Below, in pieces: positions 24,801 through 35,361 of a DNA stretch of 64,000 bases (the first letter of the stretch is position 1; every line of letters starts with the position of its first letter). Both the position numbers and the translations under genes were made by a program. The DNA lies in the NCBI RefSeq assembly GCF_023078275.1, contig NC_062984.1, forward strand, positions 19,440,578-19,504,577, written 5' to 3'. The stretch is from Leguminivora glycinivorella. Its lineage: Eukaryota; Arthropoda; Insecta; Lepidoptera; Tortricidae. Below the pieces are notes generated by a model. The model saw only the letters and a list, made by a program, of their open reading frames with translations. It was not told the origin of the DNA and did not search any database.

Positions 24801-25786
24801 CCTGAAAATCGGCAGTTGGATACACTGCATCCGTATAAAGGGTTATTACTGCAATCAAATAAATGTTACAAATTTTATGGTGTACCTACCTAGGTCGATA
24901 TTAGCTCATGTGCAGATGTGTGTTTTCTAGAGGCAAAATTAAAGACCTCTGTCCCTAATACCTTCATCAATTATATACACTACTCCCATGTCTAGACATA
25001 GTAATTCGGTTTCATAGGCATGAAATCCAGTTCATTAATTTAATTTTTAACTATTTCTACCGATATCTCTAAAACTTACCCGTGTTCAACAAATCCACGA
25101 AGGTGTGTACTTTGTAGTCTTGGCCAATGCTTCCATATGAGCACATTAAAGACACGATGAAAGTTTTGGTTCAAAGTAATATGATCAGGTCTAATGCCAT
25201 GTTTAAATAAATAGGTTCCCAAATTAGATGTCACCCAATCCTGTGATCAAATAAAAATGGCCTTTATTAGACTACAATTTACCCGAGTAACGGAGTTATT
25301 AATTATTATTGATATGATGCCTATCGTTTCAACAGACTTTTTTTCTGCTATAATGAGGAACAAGAAAAATAACCTTTCGATGTACTTCTCAGTAGAATGT
25401 GTTCCAAAAATGTAGTGCTTAGGGAAAAAATAATATGCATTATATTCATCACGTTGAGTGTTCAATACCAAATGCTACGAGAAGTATGAAGTTAGAGTTA
25501 TTTTTGCAATCTTATAATAGTTAATTTAGTACCAAGGTAGCGTGTACCCGATTCTGCGACCTTACCTTACCTTTCGAACTTCAAAAAAGTTTTTGACGAT
25601 AAGCTGATGTTTCTCCATAGTCTCCAAACTATAGTTTATAATACGTAGCGGTACTATATCAGTTTTAGTATGTGGCGATTGCGTCCAGCTACGTGCGTAT
25701 AGTATAACGATTACGAACATAGTTCCTTTGAATATTAAGATTATTAAGAGTTGGTTCAATATAGACCTACGAACTCTAAAAAACAT
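21882..25786 (-). CDS. GT10-1: alpha-1,3-fucosyltransferase-like, intact
   Basis: Golgi enzyme expected to transfer fucose from GDP-fucose to N-acetylglucosamine-type acceptors on glycans. Exons in minus order: a 25786-25571, b 25240-25080, c 24848-24603, d 22835-22560, e 22332-21882; GT-AG throughout, phases 0/2/2/2, total 449 aa. Exon a gives a short basic tail and one membrane segment (LLIILIFKGTMFVIVILYA), typical of a type II Golgi protein. GT10 signatures follow: LWIFWIDESP in exon c, the junction MTYR-TESEIPIPYG in exon d, AAILTSHC and IDIYGRC, then FYLVIENSSC.QYITEK and GAIPVFVG in exon e. Intron 3 (24602-22836) carries an RTE-like fragment and a SINE. It is head-to-head with GT10-2, about 1.1 kb apart. 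Fly FucT paralogy (A, C or D) cannot be decided here. Confidence 0.9.
22903..23012. repeat. Imperfect palindromic repeat in GT10-1 intron 3
   Basis: GTGCCAATAACCCGAGCAAG...GATTCC on the left is mirrored by GGAATC...GCATTGCGAGGGTTTC.AGGCAC on the right. Probably a MITE remnant; ends are not exact. Confidence 0.5.
23330..24390 (+). mobile_element. RTE-like non-LTR retrotransposon fragment (reverse transcriptase)
   Basis: Plus-strand coding pieces, antisense to GT10-1: 23330-23725 has FIDLEKAFDRVPRKLVWHA and VGVHQGSALSPLLFSVVMD (RT palm motifs A and B), and 23826-24122 has the C-terminal RINVAWQRWRALTRVLCDRR and ALMYGSECWAIKK region. The YADD-type box area between them is disrupted and the endonuclease domain is absent, so this is a 5'-truncated, frameshifted copy. 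The tail runs to GAAGAAGAGAAG near 24395. Confidence 0.85.
24440..24600 (+). repeat. tRNA-derived SINE-like sequence
   Basis: A box B (GGTTCGATCCC, 24520-24530) sits in a tRNA-like context (GGCTGGTTAAGATGC ... CTGGGTTCGATCCCAGGC). No complete cloverleaf is possible that I could fold, so I read it as the head of a SINE, not a tRNA gene. Confidence 0.5.
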
Positions 25787-26925
25787 TACTATTGATAGAA
25801 CTGGAATTTTAAAGAGATATAGATTTTAAATAACTCTCAGAAGAAAGACTAGAAATAACCTTTATGTTTCAGTAAACATGTCAAGTTTTGGCTGTCATTT
25901 CATATTCTACTTTGGCTGTATCTATGGAATGTTAAATTAAGTAAAGTAATTAAGTATCTCTAATCTCCATAGTTATGGTATCGTCAACCCGAACATCATA
26001 GAGAATCTCTATTTTGATCTCTATTCTTCATGCCGAAAACGTTAAATTGACAGACAATATTTGACGTAATTAAAAGTTTTCAGCACGTTTTCAGTATCTA
26101 CAGGGACCTAAAATTATTATCTGGATCCATGTATTTTTTTACTTATAAATTTCACAGAAGTATAAGTGAATATTTTACTTATATAAATGTGATGTCCAAG
26201 AGTTTGTAGTAGAGAGTCGTGTTCGAGGGTGGTAGTCTGAAAATTCCAGTGCTATTAATATAACAATAATAAGTAGAGAGTCGTGTTCGAGGGTGGTAGT
26301 CTGAAAATTCCAGTGCTATTAATATAACAATAATAATTTAATGGTACATACCTGCGCCAGTTCTCGAAAATGGTCGTGCCACGCTCTATTGGGATCGATC
26401 TATTATCACTGACAGGACTATTGTAGCCAATAAGCCTGACATTGTCATAATAGATCGATCGCAACGCCGGGCCGTGCTCGTCGACATCACTATCCCCCAT
26501 GATGAGAATCTCGTGAAAGCCGAGAAGGACAAGTCCAGTAAGTACCTAGACTTGGCTTACGAGATAACTGCCATGTAGGATGTTGATTCGACGATCATTG
26601 TCCCGATAGTCGTTTCAGCGAACGGTCTCATAGCGAAGAGTCTCGACCAACATCTCGAGAGACTCTCGCTAGGTGGTTGGATCAAGGGCCAGATGCAGAA
26701 GGCGGTGATCTTGGACACAGCGCGGATAGTCCGACGGTCCTCTCTGCAGCCCTAACCACCGGCAGCTTGGGCCCTGCCCCACTGCTGGCGGCACCCTAGG
26801 TTAGGTTTTTTATAATATATTTATTTATTTTTTATTGTTTTGTAAGTGGTTTTGTATTTAACTTTTATATTCGTATTATAAATAGCCTAGTCTAAGACTT
26901 AAAAGAAATAAAGGTCACAATAATA
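25787..26925. other. Divergent GT10-1/GT10-2 upstream region with 64-bp duplication
   Basis: Between the two start exons. 26208-26271 and 26272-26335 are identical 64-bp tandem copies (AGTAGAGAGTCGTGTTCGAG ...). The part CTGAAAATTCCAGTG is also found just upstream of GT10-4 exon a (near 37374), so it is ancestral 5' flank of the gene family. An R2-like insertion follows (26336-26925). Confidence 0.75.
26336..26925 (+). mobile_element. 5'-truncated R2-like LINE fragment (endonuclease end)
   Basis: Encodes the C-terminal PD-(D/E)XK-type endonuclease region: YWDRSIITD, NKPDIVIIDRSQRRAVLVDI, HDENLVKAEKDKSSKYLDL, with a stop replacing the W after EITAM (TAG at 26576-26578). It then has a 3' UTR ending AAAAGAAATAAAGGTCAC. 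The related copy on the minus strand at 48812-51010 lacks that stop. The 3' end abuts the first codon of GT10-2 exon a, and the flanks share ACAATAATA, the likely target-site duplication. Confidence 0.8.
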
Positions 26926-27446
26926 TTGATTTTTAGAATTAATTATTCTTTACTGATCCAATCAATCTGTTTCTTTGCTATTATGATCGTAATATTCGTA
27001 TTGCATGCAAGTATTGAACGTAGTCCTCAAAGGCCTCATTTTAAAATCTTATTATCACCACTACCAGTTATAAACTTTAACATGGAGGCTTTGGAAGAAC
27101 ATGGGATTATTATTAAAAACTTTTTTGAAAAGCGGAAGGTAACTGTAATTTTGTCGTAATTCTTGTCTAGAAAGTTTGTAGCGGAGAACATGAAATTGCT
27201 CAAGTCTTAGTGCCACTTTTAACATTTATTGCAGTGACAGCTGCTAGCCCATCGCCCGCTCCACAATTGAACCCATATCCCGCAGTCAACTTCTACAACA
27301 CACATAATTATGAGGAATGGACTTATACCGAAGCAGATGTATTTATAATACCATTACCATAGTTAGAAGTTCCGACTCGGAACCAGAACAAGAGTTCTGT
27401 AACGTCCTCCCAAGAATCTTATATATTGCGTCCTCCTAATAAAATC

Positions 27447-27851
27447 TGACCAAAAAGAGTAGAAATTAAAAAGTGGCAACATTGCAGGGACGGGACGGGA
27501 TTTAAAACATGTCATCAAATGTCATTTGATATTTGCCAGTCGCTTTTCGGTGAAGGAAAACATCGTGAGGAAACCGGACTAATTCCAGTAAGGTCTAGTT
27601 TACCCTTCGGGTTGGAAGGTCTGATGGCAGTCGCTTTCGTAAAAACTAGTGCCTACGCCAAATCTTGGGATTAGTTGTCAAAGCGGACCCCAGGCTCCCA
27701 CGAGCAGTGGAAAATGCCGGGATAACGCAAGGAGGATGATGATGATTGCAGTATCATCCAGGGACGGGACGGGACGGGATTTAAAACATGACACCACGAA
27801 TACCACGATGTTGTCACTTTTTAATTTCTACCCTTTTTGTTCAGACTGTTA
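27447..27851. repeat. TIR element with internal SINE-like segment and GGGAC repeats
   Basis: CTGACCAAAAAGAGTAGAAA near 27447 is mirrored by TTTCTACCCTTTTTGTTCAG near 27845, and AAAAAGTGGCAACAT by TTGTCACTTTTT. Inside are two GGGACGGGACGGGATTTAAA blocks and a segment (27615-27745) matching the SINE at 52733-52903. So a SINE copy sits within a short TIR element in GT10-2 intron 1. Confidence 0.6.
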
Positions 27852-28854
27852 CAAAGAATATAATACTCACTGTAAGTCCTAGGCCCTAGCTTTACTCGGG
27901 TAAATTTAAATTTTGATACGGTCCACTTCGTTTGTTTTACAAGATTGGGTGACATCTAATTTGGGAACTTATTTATTTAAACTAGGTGTTCGACTTAATA
28001 ACACTGCATGGAACCAAAGCTTACGTCGTGTCTTCAATATTCGCATATGGAAGCATTGGGAATGGGTAAAGAGAAGACACCTTCGTGGATTTATTGAACA
28101 CTAGTAAGTTACTCACTTAGTCGGTCCTAAAATTCTGTCACTGGCACTTTATTTTTAAATTTAGAACATAATTTTAAGAAAATGTTTTTGGATTCCATTT
28201 TTGAATGTTTGACAATTATTTTAAAACAAAAAACAGTCACTTGCTGCGATTGCTCACGATGGAGTGGACATTAAAAGAAAGCCGAATAGCTGTTCAAAAA
28301 ATTAAATATAACGCTTAGGTTTGTGTACCGTACTATTGATAGGTACAATCAAATCTCTAGTGTTGAGGACAAAAAAAGAACTGGCCGGCCACGCTCCGTA
28401 AGAACACCAGCAGTGATCAAAGCGATCAAGGCCCGTATAGCAAGAAATCCTGTCAGAAAACAGAAGTTGATAGCTTTGCAGATGGGTGTCAGTAGGAAAA
28501 CCGTCAAAAAGATTTTAAACGAAGATCTTAGTCTACGAGCATACAAAAAAAGACCGCGATATCCTCTTTACAAATGAAAAAATTTCCGATGTTGAAGGAA
28601 AGTATAACAAAATAAAAGCTACTTGCGAATGTTGGATTATGTAGAAATGTGTAAGTATTTTTTAAAACTGCTTTTAATGCTTTAATTATTAGATGGCAAC
28701 ACAAATGAATATACGTATAACGTTAAGGTTTGAGGAGTTTCCTCAATTCCTCATGAATCCGATTATATTATAAGAAATCGAAGCTTGACAAACTTTGACT
28801 TCAAAACTTATGCTTAACAAACATAACTAAATAAATGTCACTGTTCTGAACTTA

Positions 28855-29700
28855 AATGCATGCTTTTCTTACAAAAATACCAAAGTCACTATGAGTGTGC
28901 CGTTCAGGTTTGAGGAGTTTGGTTCTGGCCATCATCAGCAGTTCCACTGCACCAAATGTCACTGTTCTGGACGAAAGTGCATGCTGTTCTTATAAAAATA
29001 TCAAAGTCACTATAAGCGTGCCGTTCAGATTTGAGGAGGTCGGTTCTGACCATCATCAGAAATTCCACTGCACCAAATGTCACTGTTCTGGACGAAAGTG
29101 CATGCTGTTCTTATAAAAATGGCAAAGTCACTATAAGCGTGCCGTTCAGATTTGAGGAGTTTGGTTCTGGCCATCATCAGCAGTTCCACTGCACCAAATG
29201 TCACTGTTCTGGACGAAAGTGCATGCTGTTCTTATAAAAATACCAAAGTCACTATAAGCGTGCCGTTCAGATTTGAGGAGTTCGGTTCTGACCATCATCA
29301 GAAATTCCACTGCACCAAATGTCACTGTTCTGGACGAAAGTGCATGCTGTTCGTATAAAAATACCAAAGTCACTATAAGCGTGCCGTTCAGATTTGAAGA
29401 GTTCCGTTCTGGCCATCATCAGCAGTTCCACTGCACCAAATGTCACTGTTCCGTACCTAAATGCATGCTGTTCCTTTAAAAACACAAAAATCACCATATG
29501 TATGCCTTTCAGATTTGAGGAGTTCCCTCGATTTCTCCAGGATCCCATCATCAGAACTGGGTTCTGAGAAAAATGGGACCAATCTGTATGCATATACATT
29601 CAATCAAAAAAAAATTTTCAAAATCGGTCCAGTAACGACGGAGATATCGAGGAACAAACATAAAAAATAATAATAAAAAAAAAAAAAAACATACAGACGA
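28855..29700. repeat. Array of ~121-bp tandem repeats
   Basis: About five units; the string CACTGCACCAAATGTCACTG recurs every 121 bp (near 28946, 29067, 29188, 29309, 29430). Units alternate CATCATCAGCAG / CATCATCAGAAA, and the last ones diverge. The right flank is CGACGGAGATATCGAGGAAC followed by an A-rich stretch. A second array of the same repeat lies at 59220-59790 in opposite orientation. The many 68-codon ORFs here are one frame of the repeat with a stop per unit, not genes. Confidence 0.9.
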
Positions 29701-30337
29701 CTTGATAACCGTCCTTCTTGAGATATGAGGCGACGGTTAAAAAGAATGATAGAGTGTATGCTACGAGCTCTGAAGAAGCAAAAAAAATAGTTCCACGGGT
29801 GCAACATGGGCATCATCCATCATCAGTGATGGTTTGGTTGGGAGTATCTTATTACGGGCCAACTGAGGTTCATTTTTGCGAAAAAGGGGTAAAAATCAGT
29901 GCAAAAGTGTACCAAGAGACGGTTTTGGATCATATTGTCAAAGATCTGCCCAACACGCTATTTTCAGGATATCATTTTGTGTTTCAGCAGGATTCTGCAC
30001 CTGCATATAATGCCAAGACAAAAAATCGACTTCATAAGACACGAAGATTGGCCTTCCTCCAGTCCGGACCTTAATACTCTGGACTACAAAATTTGGCAGG
30101 TCTTAGAGGAGAAGCCTGAAGTCATCTATAAGAAAATCAGTCGCTGAAATAGACATGAATATGGTGCGTGCTGCGATAGACGACTGGCCTATGAATGGAG
30201 GTTGTAACAGAACAAGCATCTATGATGAGGAAATGGACTCGTTATTACATATAAAACTTACGGCGAATCAACTTTTCCTTGACCAACTTTTTAGTGCATA
30301 TTTTCTTTGGGATTTCGTTGGATATTTTGACAAATAA

Positions 30338-30850
30338 TATCTTTGAAGCTTTATCACATGTTTAGTCACGTCTTCACTCATAGAATTCACTATAATTCGA
30401 TGCACAATTTATTGGAAAAAAGCTTATTTACAAACTATATTCACATGGATGGATTGTTGACACTAACAATCTGATTTGTCAAACGAATGGCGTTCCGATA
30501 TTGCGTCTTGGTTCCAATTACAAGTCAGAGAGGTAATAATCACTAATATTGATTATTATACTTTCTGAATATATCATTCAATGTAACAATTAGGAACAAA
30601 TGTGATCTTTCATTGCGAAGTTACTTACTAAATTGATTTAAACAATCTTTCACAAAATAATATTTACGTAAAAATATTTATCGATTTACGGAATGTTCCA
30701 CTACTGGATCAGATAGGAATCAATATCAATAGCTCTGTCTCTCTCTAAAACACGTGCAATCATGCAGGTGTTACTACTGATAGGTAAACGATTATTTGCT
30801 GAGAGAACATGGACGTTAAATGTATAGGGTGTATGGCTTAGTAAACAAAG
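30338..30850. other. Unassigned DNA inside the composite element
   Basis: Sequence after the transposase C-terminal block. AT-rich; no family recognised. Confidence 0.4.
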
Positions 30851-30854
30851 CAGT

Positions 30855-31522
30855 CTCCAGTCTCCAGTATTTCTCCAGTCTCCATTATGTCTCCGTTATG
30901 TCTCCATTATGTCTCCAGTCTCCAGTATGTCTCTGTTATGTCTCCATTAGGTCTCCAGTCTCCATTATATCTCCATTATGTCTCCAGTATGTCTCTGTTA
31001 TGTCTCCATTAGGTCTCCAGTCTCCATTATGTCTCCAGTATGTCTCCAGTCTCCATTATGTCTCCATTATGTCTCCAGTCTCCGGTATGTCTCTGTTATG
31101 TCTCCATTATGTCTCCAGTCTCCATTATGTCTCTGTTATGTCTCTGTTAAGTCTCCAGTATGTCCCCAGTCTCTGTTATGTCTCTAATAGATACTATAAA
31201 AGGGTCGGATTGAGCCGACGCGCGTCATTCTTAAAATATCTACAAGACTAACAGTGTCTCTGGCTTTCGTGTATTATACTAGTGAGTGAAGTTGTTCTGC
31301 TATTGTTTCTCTGTTTGTCTCCAGTCTCCATTATGTCTCTGTTATGTCTCTGTTAAGTCTCCAGTATGTCCCCAGTCTCTGTTATGTCTCTAATAGATAC
31401 TATAAAAGGGTCGGATTGAGCCGACGCGCGTCATTCTTAAAATATCTACAAGACTAACAGTGTCTCTGGCTTTCGTGTATTATACTGGTGAGTGAAGTTG
31501 TTCTGCTATTGTTTCTCTGTTT
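30855..31522. repeat. TCTCCAGT/TCTCCATTATG minisatellite and 206-bp duplication with TATA box
   Basis: 30855-31190 consists of irregular short units (GTCTCCATTAT, GTCTCCAGT, GTCTCTGTTAT). Its end and the following unique DNA are duplicated: 31111-31316 and 31317-31522 repeat with a 206-bp period, including ATACTATAAAAGGGTCGG (31191 and 31397). The unique part (TATAAAAG, then a G/C-rich stretch and ACTAACAGTGTCTCTGGC) looks like a promoter of a retroelement, but no partner LTR or primer site was found. Confidence 0.8.
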
Positions 31523-32184
31523 GTTTTTACTTGGAAATTATTCTAAGTGATTGTAAACTTTAAAATTGTGATTGTGCGGGGACAATATCGTCGTACAGTT
31601 GAACTTAGATCTGAGATGGAATTGCTTTACTGTCAGTTGGGGGTTATTTTAGTGTTCTATTTATAGTGTAGTATTACATTTTAATTAAGTGTATAGTGAA
31701 GTTTTCTGTGCTGTGTTTCATGAGTGCCGTCAAGCAATACAAAGACAGAGTCGATGTATGGCTGGTGCTTGGAGATAAGTCTGTGTTTGGTTTTGTAGGG
31801 AGTAATTCTTGCAAAACTAAGCTTAGATTATAGCACGTAAAGGAAACTTCACTCGTTTGTTTAGTTGGTCAGTAAAATTGAATTTAGTAATTTTCTATGG
31901 GGTTATTTTGTGAAAGTTATAAGCCAGATCATTGTTTGTGACAGACTGTTGTCCGGCTAAGCGCTTTATACCTTGCGGCTGTTAAACATAAGGCGTTTAG
32001 GGGTCTTTTTGTTCCAAGTGGAGGCTTGGACGCTTTTTTATACTTACAAAAGCGTATTTTCTCACCGGTCTCAAAGAGTCCAACTGTTAGATGGAAGTGA
32101 GGACTTTCACGATTGACGAAAGACATTAGGAGTAATCCTTGCTCACTGAAGTCGGCAGTATTTGAGGCTGGGGTCCTATATATA
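31523..32184. other. Unassigned DNA inside the composite element
   Basis: Possibly a retroelement leader following the TATA-bearing repeat. ORFs are short and match nothing I recognise. Confidence 0.4.
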
Positions 32185-32646
32185 CAGGGTGTCCCAAGAC
32201 CATGGGACATGAAGGGAAAGTACCTAAAATATCACAGATAGGATATATTGCTGAAAGAAGACTTTATTTTATTTTTAAAACTTGGTAAAACTGCATTCAA
32301 AAAAAAATTTTTTTTTTTTTTAATTTATGGACAAATTTTAAGGCTAAGGAGTCTGCCATGTAAAATGTTAAAATTCATGGTCTTCCTTTTATCTCCGACA
32401 CTATGTTATTTAGAGAAAGATAATCTTTATGATGAAGCCTATCGATCGGTATGACAAAATTACAGGATGTTTTTTTTTCTCGTGTAGCGGGTTTGATTCC
32501 CGGTTTAACCATGTAATTATTTAAAAATCTATGAATGGAGTTTTACTTAGTTTTAAAAATAAAATAAAGTCTTCTTGTAGCAAAATACCCTATCTACGAT
32601 ATTTAAGGTACTTTCCGTTCATGTCCCATAGTCTTGGGACACCCTG
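32185..32646. mobile_element. 462-bp TIR element with TA target site
   Basis: CAGGGTGTCCCAAGACCATG at 32185 is mirrored by CATAGTCTTGGGACACCCTG ending at 32646; the inverted match runs over 50 bp to AAAGTACCTAAAATAT / ATATTTAAGGTACTTT. Both sides are TATA, so TA duplication as in Tc1/mariner MITEs. Confidence 0.9.
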
Positions 32647-34111
32647 TATATATATATATATATTTATTTACTCGGTGCTCTGGTTCATGCTGGCGTTGGT
32701 CGCTGGGGATTTCGGTTGTGATTGATCCATATCTAAGTAAAGTTTGATCGCAGCTGGGTCTCCCATGTGGCTGGTACTGGTGTGTCCTAGAATACTGGAT
32801 ATATACACGGATAGGGCGATCTACTCTCTGCTACCCTAGCCCGCGGGCAAAAGCAGAGGGGGGGGGGTCTAACCAATACAAGCCTATAGGTTGCCTATCT
32901 CAGCTTCGCTGGCTGAACTGTACAGCTTATGGTAGGGATACACTTGTGCATATTTTGAACACAAGATCTATGGTAAGTGACGGTCTGTGTTTCAGATATA
33001 TGCTAGAGTAGGGAAAAAGATAGGATTAGGGTAGAGTCACACACTATTTCTATGAAAGTAGAGTTCTTTTATGATTGGTCTTAAAATATAATTGGTCAAC
33101 GTGTATTGTGGAGAAATAATTTAACTACTACTATTTATATAGTTTAAATGGACTTTAAATGTCGTGTTTACTATCTTAAAATATGTGGTAAAACTGGTAA
33201 TTTATAAAATCTCTTATTACTTAATTTATCTGAGTGAAATTAATAATTGTGGTAGCAATTTCTGATCTTTTGGTGTGGCGGCGGGACGCTGTGTGTTGCT
33301 AACTAGTTTTTCAAGGTAAATTCTATCAAATTGGCTAAGGAAACAAACTGTCTTTGGAATAATAGGATTTGTTTGTTATAGGGCCCAGTGGCATGCGAGC
33401 GCCGTCCACTGATGGAAAGTCAAAAGCTTAGAAAAGTTAGTAGACTTACTTAGTTTTCATAAAAGTTAGCGACTGCTCGGTGTTTCGTTAAAACATTAGA
33501 AAGATCGAGAAGTTATGGTCTATTAGCAGTATTGGGGAAAAGGGGGGTTTAGCTAGGGAAAAAGAAACAAAATAAAAGGGGGGGTTAGTTAGTAGATAGA
33601 TAGCCCTTCTGGCTTGGCATAGGACTCTCAATAAAGCAGTTTGATTGAGATTAAGGGTCCTATTCCTATACCACATCGCAAGTTCGTACCTAAACCAGGA
33701 CCACTAATAAGGCGTAGTGGATGATTACCAAAATATTTTTTAATATTTATTTCATGTGTGTTTCACTCACTAACTTCTATACTAAAAATTTCTGCATTAC
33801 GTCATTAATTTTCTCACATATAACTTTCTAGGCCTAAATCTGATAAAATACTCTTCTATAACACTATATTATTATGCTACAATAACCTTTATTCTTCTTT
33901 AAAATATAAATAAAATTTTAAATATTAGTCAAAAATACAGCTGATACTCATTAAAGGATCTAGGTTATCGCGGTTCACATCGAAGGGTTCTACTTATTCA
34001 CGCTAGACGATCACAAGGCCAAATTTACGGGGTATATTAAAAGGAGGGTTAGCCATACCGTCGGTTAGTCAAGTAAGTAAATAAGTAAGGTGAGCGGAGG
34101 TTTAGTTACAA
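32647..34111. other. Unassigned DNA inside the composite element
   Basis: Holds a G-run (32861-32869), an LTR-like CTCAATAAAGCAG near 33628, and no recognisable coding segment. It may be decayed retroelement DNA; that is a guess. Confidence 0.35.
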
Positions 34112-34318
34112 GGTCATTTTGAATAATTTTAAGTTATATTCATTCTCTATTAAATGTACTTTAAATTGATATATAACTTATTAAAAACTAATTGGTACTT
34201 TTGTTTTTATCATTATTTTTATTTGTGACAGAACTTTAGGACCGACTAAGTAAATAATCACTATAATCAGTGATTATCAGTCTAATCGTATAGAAAATTA
34301 TACCTAAGATGCCATATA

Positions 34319-34713
34319 CAGGATGGCCCAAAAATACGTTGACAAACGTTTGTATAATTATTTTTCTGTCCTTACACGAATGATTGTCCTACAAATTAAA
34401 ATGTGAGACCTTAATAATTTTTGACCAAATAAATCGAACCGTCTTCAAAATATCCTCCTTTGGCTTAGTACAAAAAATTAACGATATGCCGCTGCACTAG
34501 TATTTTAAAACATCCAATTTTTTGTTATCAATAATCGGGCTAGGGTTTTAAGGTTGATTTCAAACTATAATTTATATAAATATCCTAGGTGAATGTAGAA
34601 ATATACAATATAGATTTATTATTTATTAGAGAAAAATATATTTGGTAACTTCTATATTTTGGTTTATTTCAACATTTCACTATTATCTGTCAACGTAATT
34701 TTGGGCCACCCTG
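34319..34713. mobile_element. 395-bp TIR element with TA target site in GT10-2 intron 2
   Basis: CAGGATGGCCCAAAAATACG at 34319 is mirrored by CGTAATTTTGGGCCACCCTG ending at 34713, with GTTGACA / TGTCAAC continuing inward. TA on both sides. The end string GGGCCACCCTGTA also occurs in the DFF40 intron repeat. Confidence 0.85.
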
Positions 34714-35272
34714 TACATTGTAACCAGTCAGCCGTTATCTCCACATGGTACCTATATCTATACGTTCATCATATAGGTAATTTCCTAAAGATATCACTGG
34801 ACATTCAATATAAAATGAATTAAAATGTAAATAAAACAACCACCTGCATAATTTATTGTTTTCTTTAATTGCAGCAATAATTATTTATACGGATGTAGTG
34901 TATCCAACTGCCGATTTTCAGGAGACACTGACATCTCATCTGCAGATGCCGTAGTGATATACATATCGATGGGATCAATACCCCAATTCGTGAGGAGGAA
35001 TCCACATCAGTTATGGATATTTTGGATAGATGAGTCTCCAATATACAAATTTTCTCGTTCATTAACTCGGCCCAGTTACAAGGATTTGTCCAATATTTTT
35101 AATTGGGCTATGACATACAGCCCATACAGGTATATGGTAAATATTCAAATTAATAAAAGAGCCAAATGATTGCCCCAGGCGCCATCTTATGCCTATCTCC
35201 AAACTGTACACAGTTTACTATACATTTTCGGTGCTTAACAGAAAAGGAAAGTTTCATACAAACTTCCTGGTA

Positions 35273-35361
35273 CAGTCGACTACAAAGAGATGTATCCGTT
35301 TTTTCACCTTATTACAATGCAATAAGGTGAAAATGTGTATACATCTCTTTGTAGTCGACCG
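35273..35361. mobile_element. 89-bp palindromic MITE with TA target site in GT10-2 intron 3
   Basis: CAGTCGACTACAAAGAGATG and CATCTCTTTGTAGTCGACCG form nearly perfect arms, with TTTTTTCACCTTATT / AATAAGGTGAAAAT inside. Flanked by TA. Transcribed as part of an intron it would fold into a ~40-bp hairpin. Confidence 0.9.

Larger units (their letters stand above)
28112..34254 (+). mobile_element. Composite maT-type (Tc1/mariner) element, 6.1 kb, with later insertions
   Basis: Inverted ends ACTTAGTCGGTCCTAAAATT (28114) and AACTTTAGGACCGACTAAGT (near 34251), flanked by TA (28110-28111, 34255-34256). Two blocks of transposase are visible: 28323-28615 (helix-turn-helix part, RTGRPRSVRTP, ILFTNEKI with the first catalytic D replaced by N) and about 29735-30195 (VYATSSEEAKKIVPR, VMVWLGVSYYG, FQQDSAPAYNAKTK, SPDLNTLDYKIW). 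About 1.1 kb containing the 121-bp repeat array splits them, and a further ~3.9 kb separates the C-terminus from the 3' end. The element is dead. It entered 8 bp after the exon b donor of GT10-2. Confidence 0.8.

Noticed and set aside
26255..26500. Minus-strand ORF of 81 codons over the GT10-2 upstream region
   Set aside because: It is the antisense of the R2-like endonuclease segment and the 64-bp duplication; the plus strand carries the recognisable protein.
28895..29599. Series of regularly spaced ORFs that resemble a repeated small protein family
   Set aside because: They are one frame of the 121-bp repeat with a stop per unit, on both strands; no start context, no domain, and the same sequence is a mobile array elsewhere.
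28855..29700. Possible CRISPR-like array
   Set aside because: Repeats are contiguous 121-bp units with no short palindromic repeat and unique spacers, and the genome is clearly animal.
30820..31251. 143-codon ORF rich in SPLCLQYVS repeats
   Set aside because: Translation of the TCTCCAGT minisatellite; composition is fully explained by the DNA repeat.
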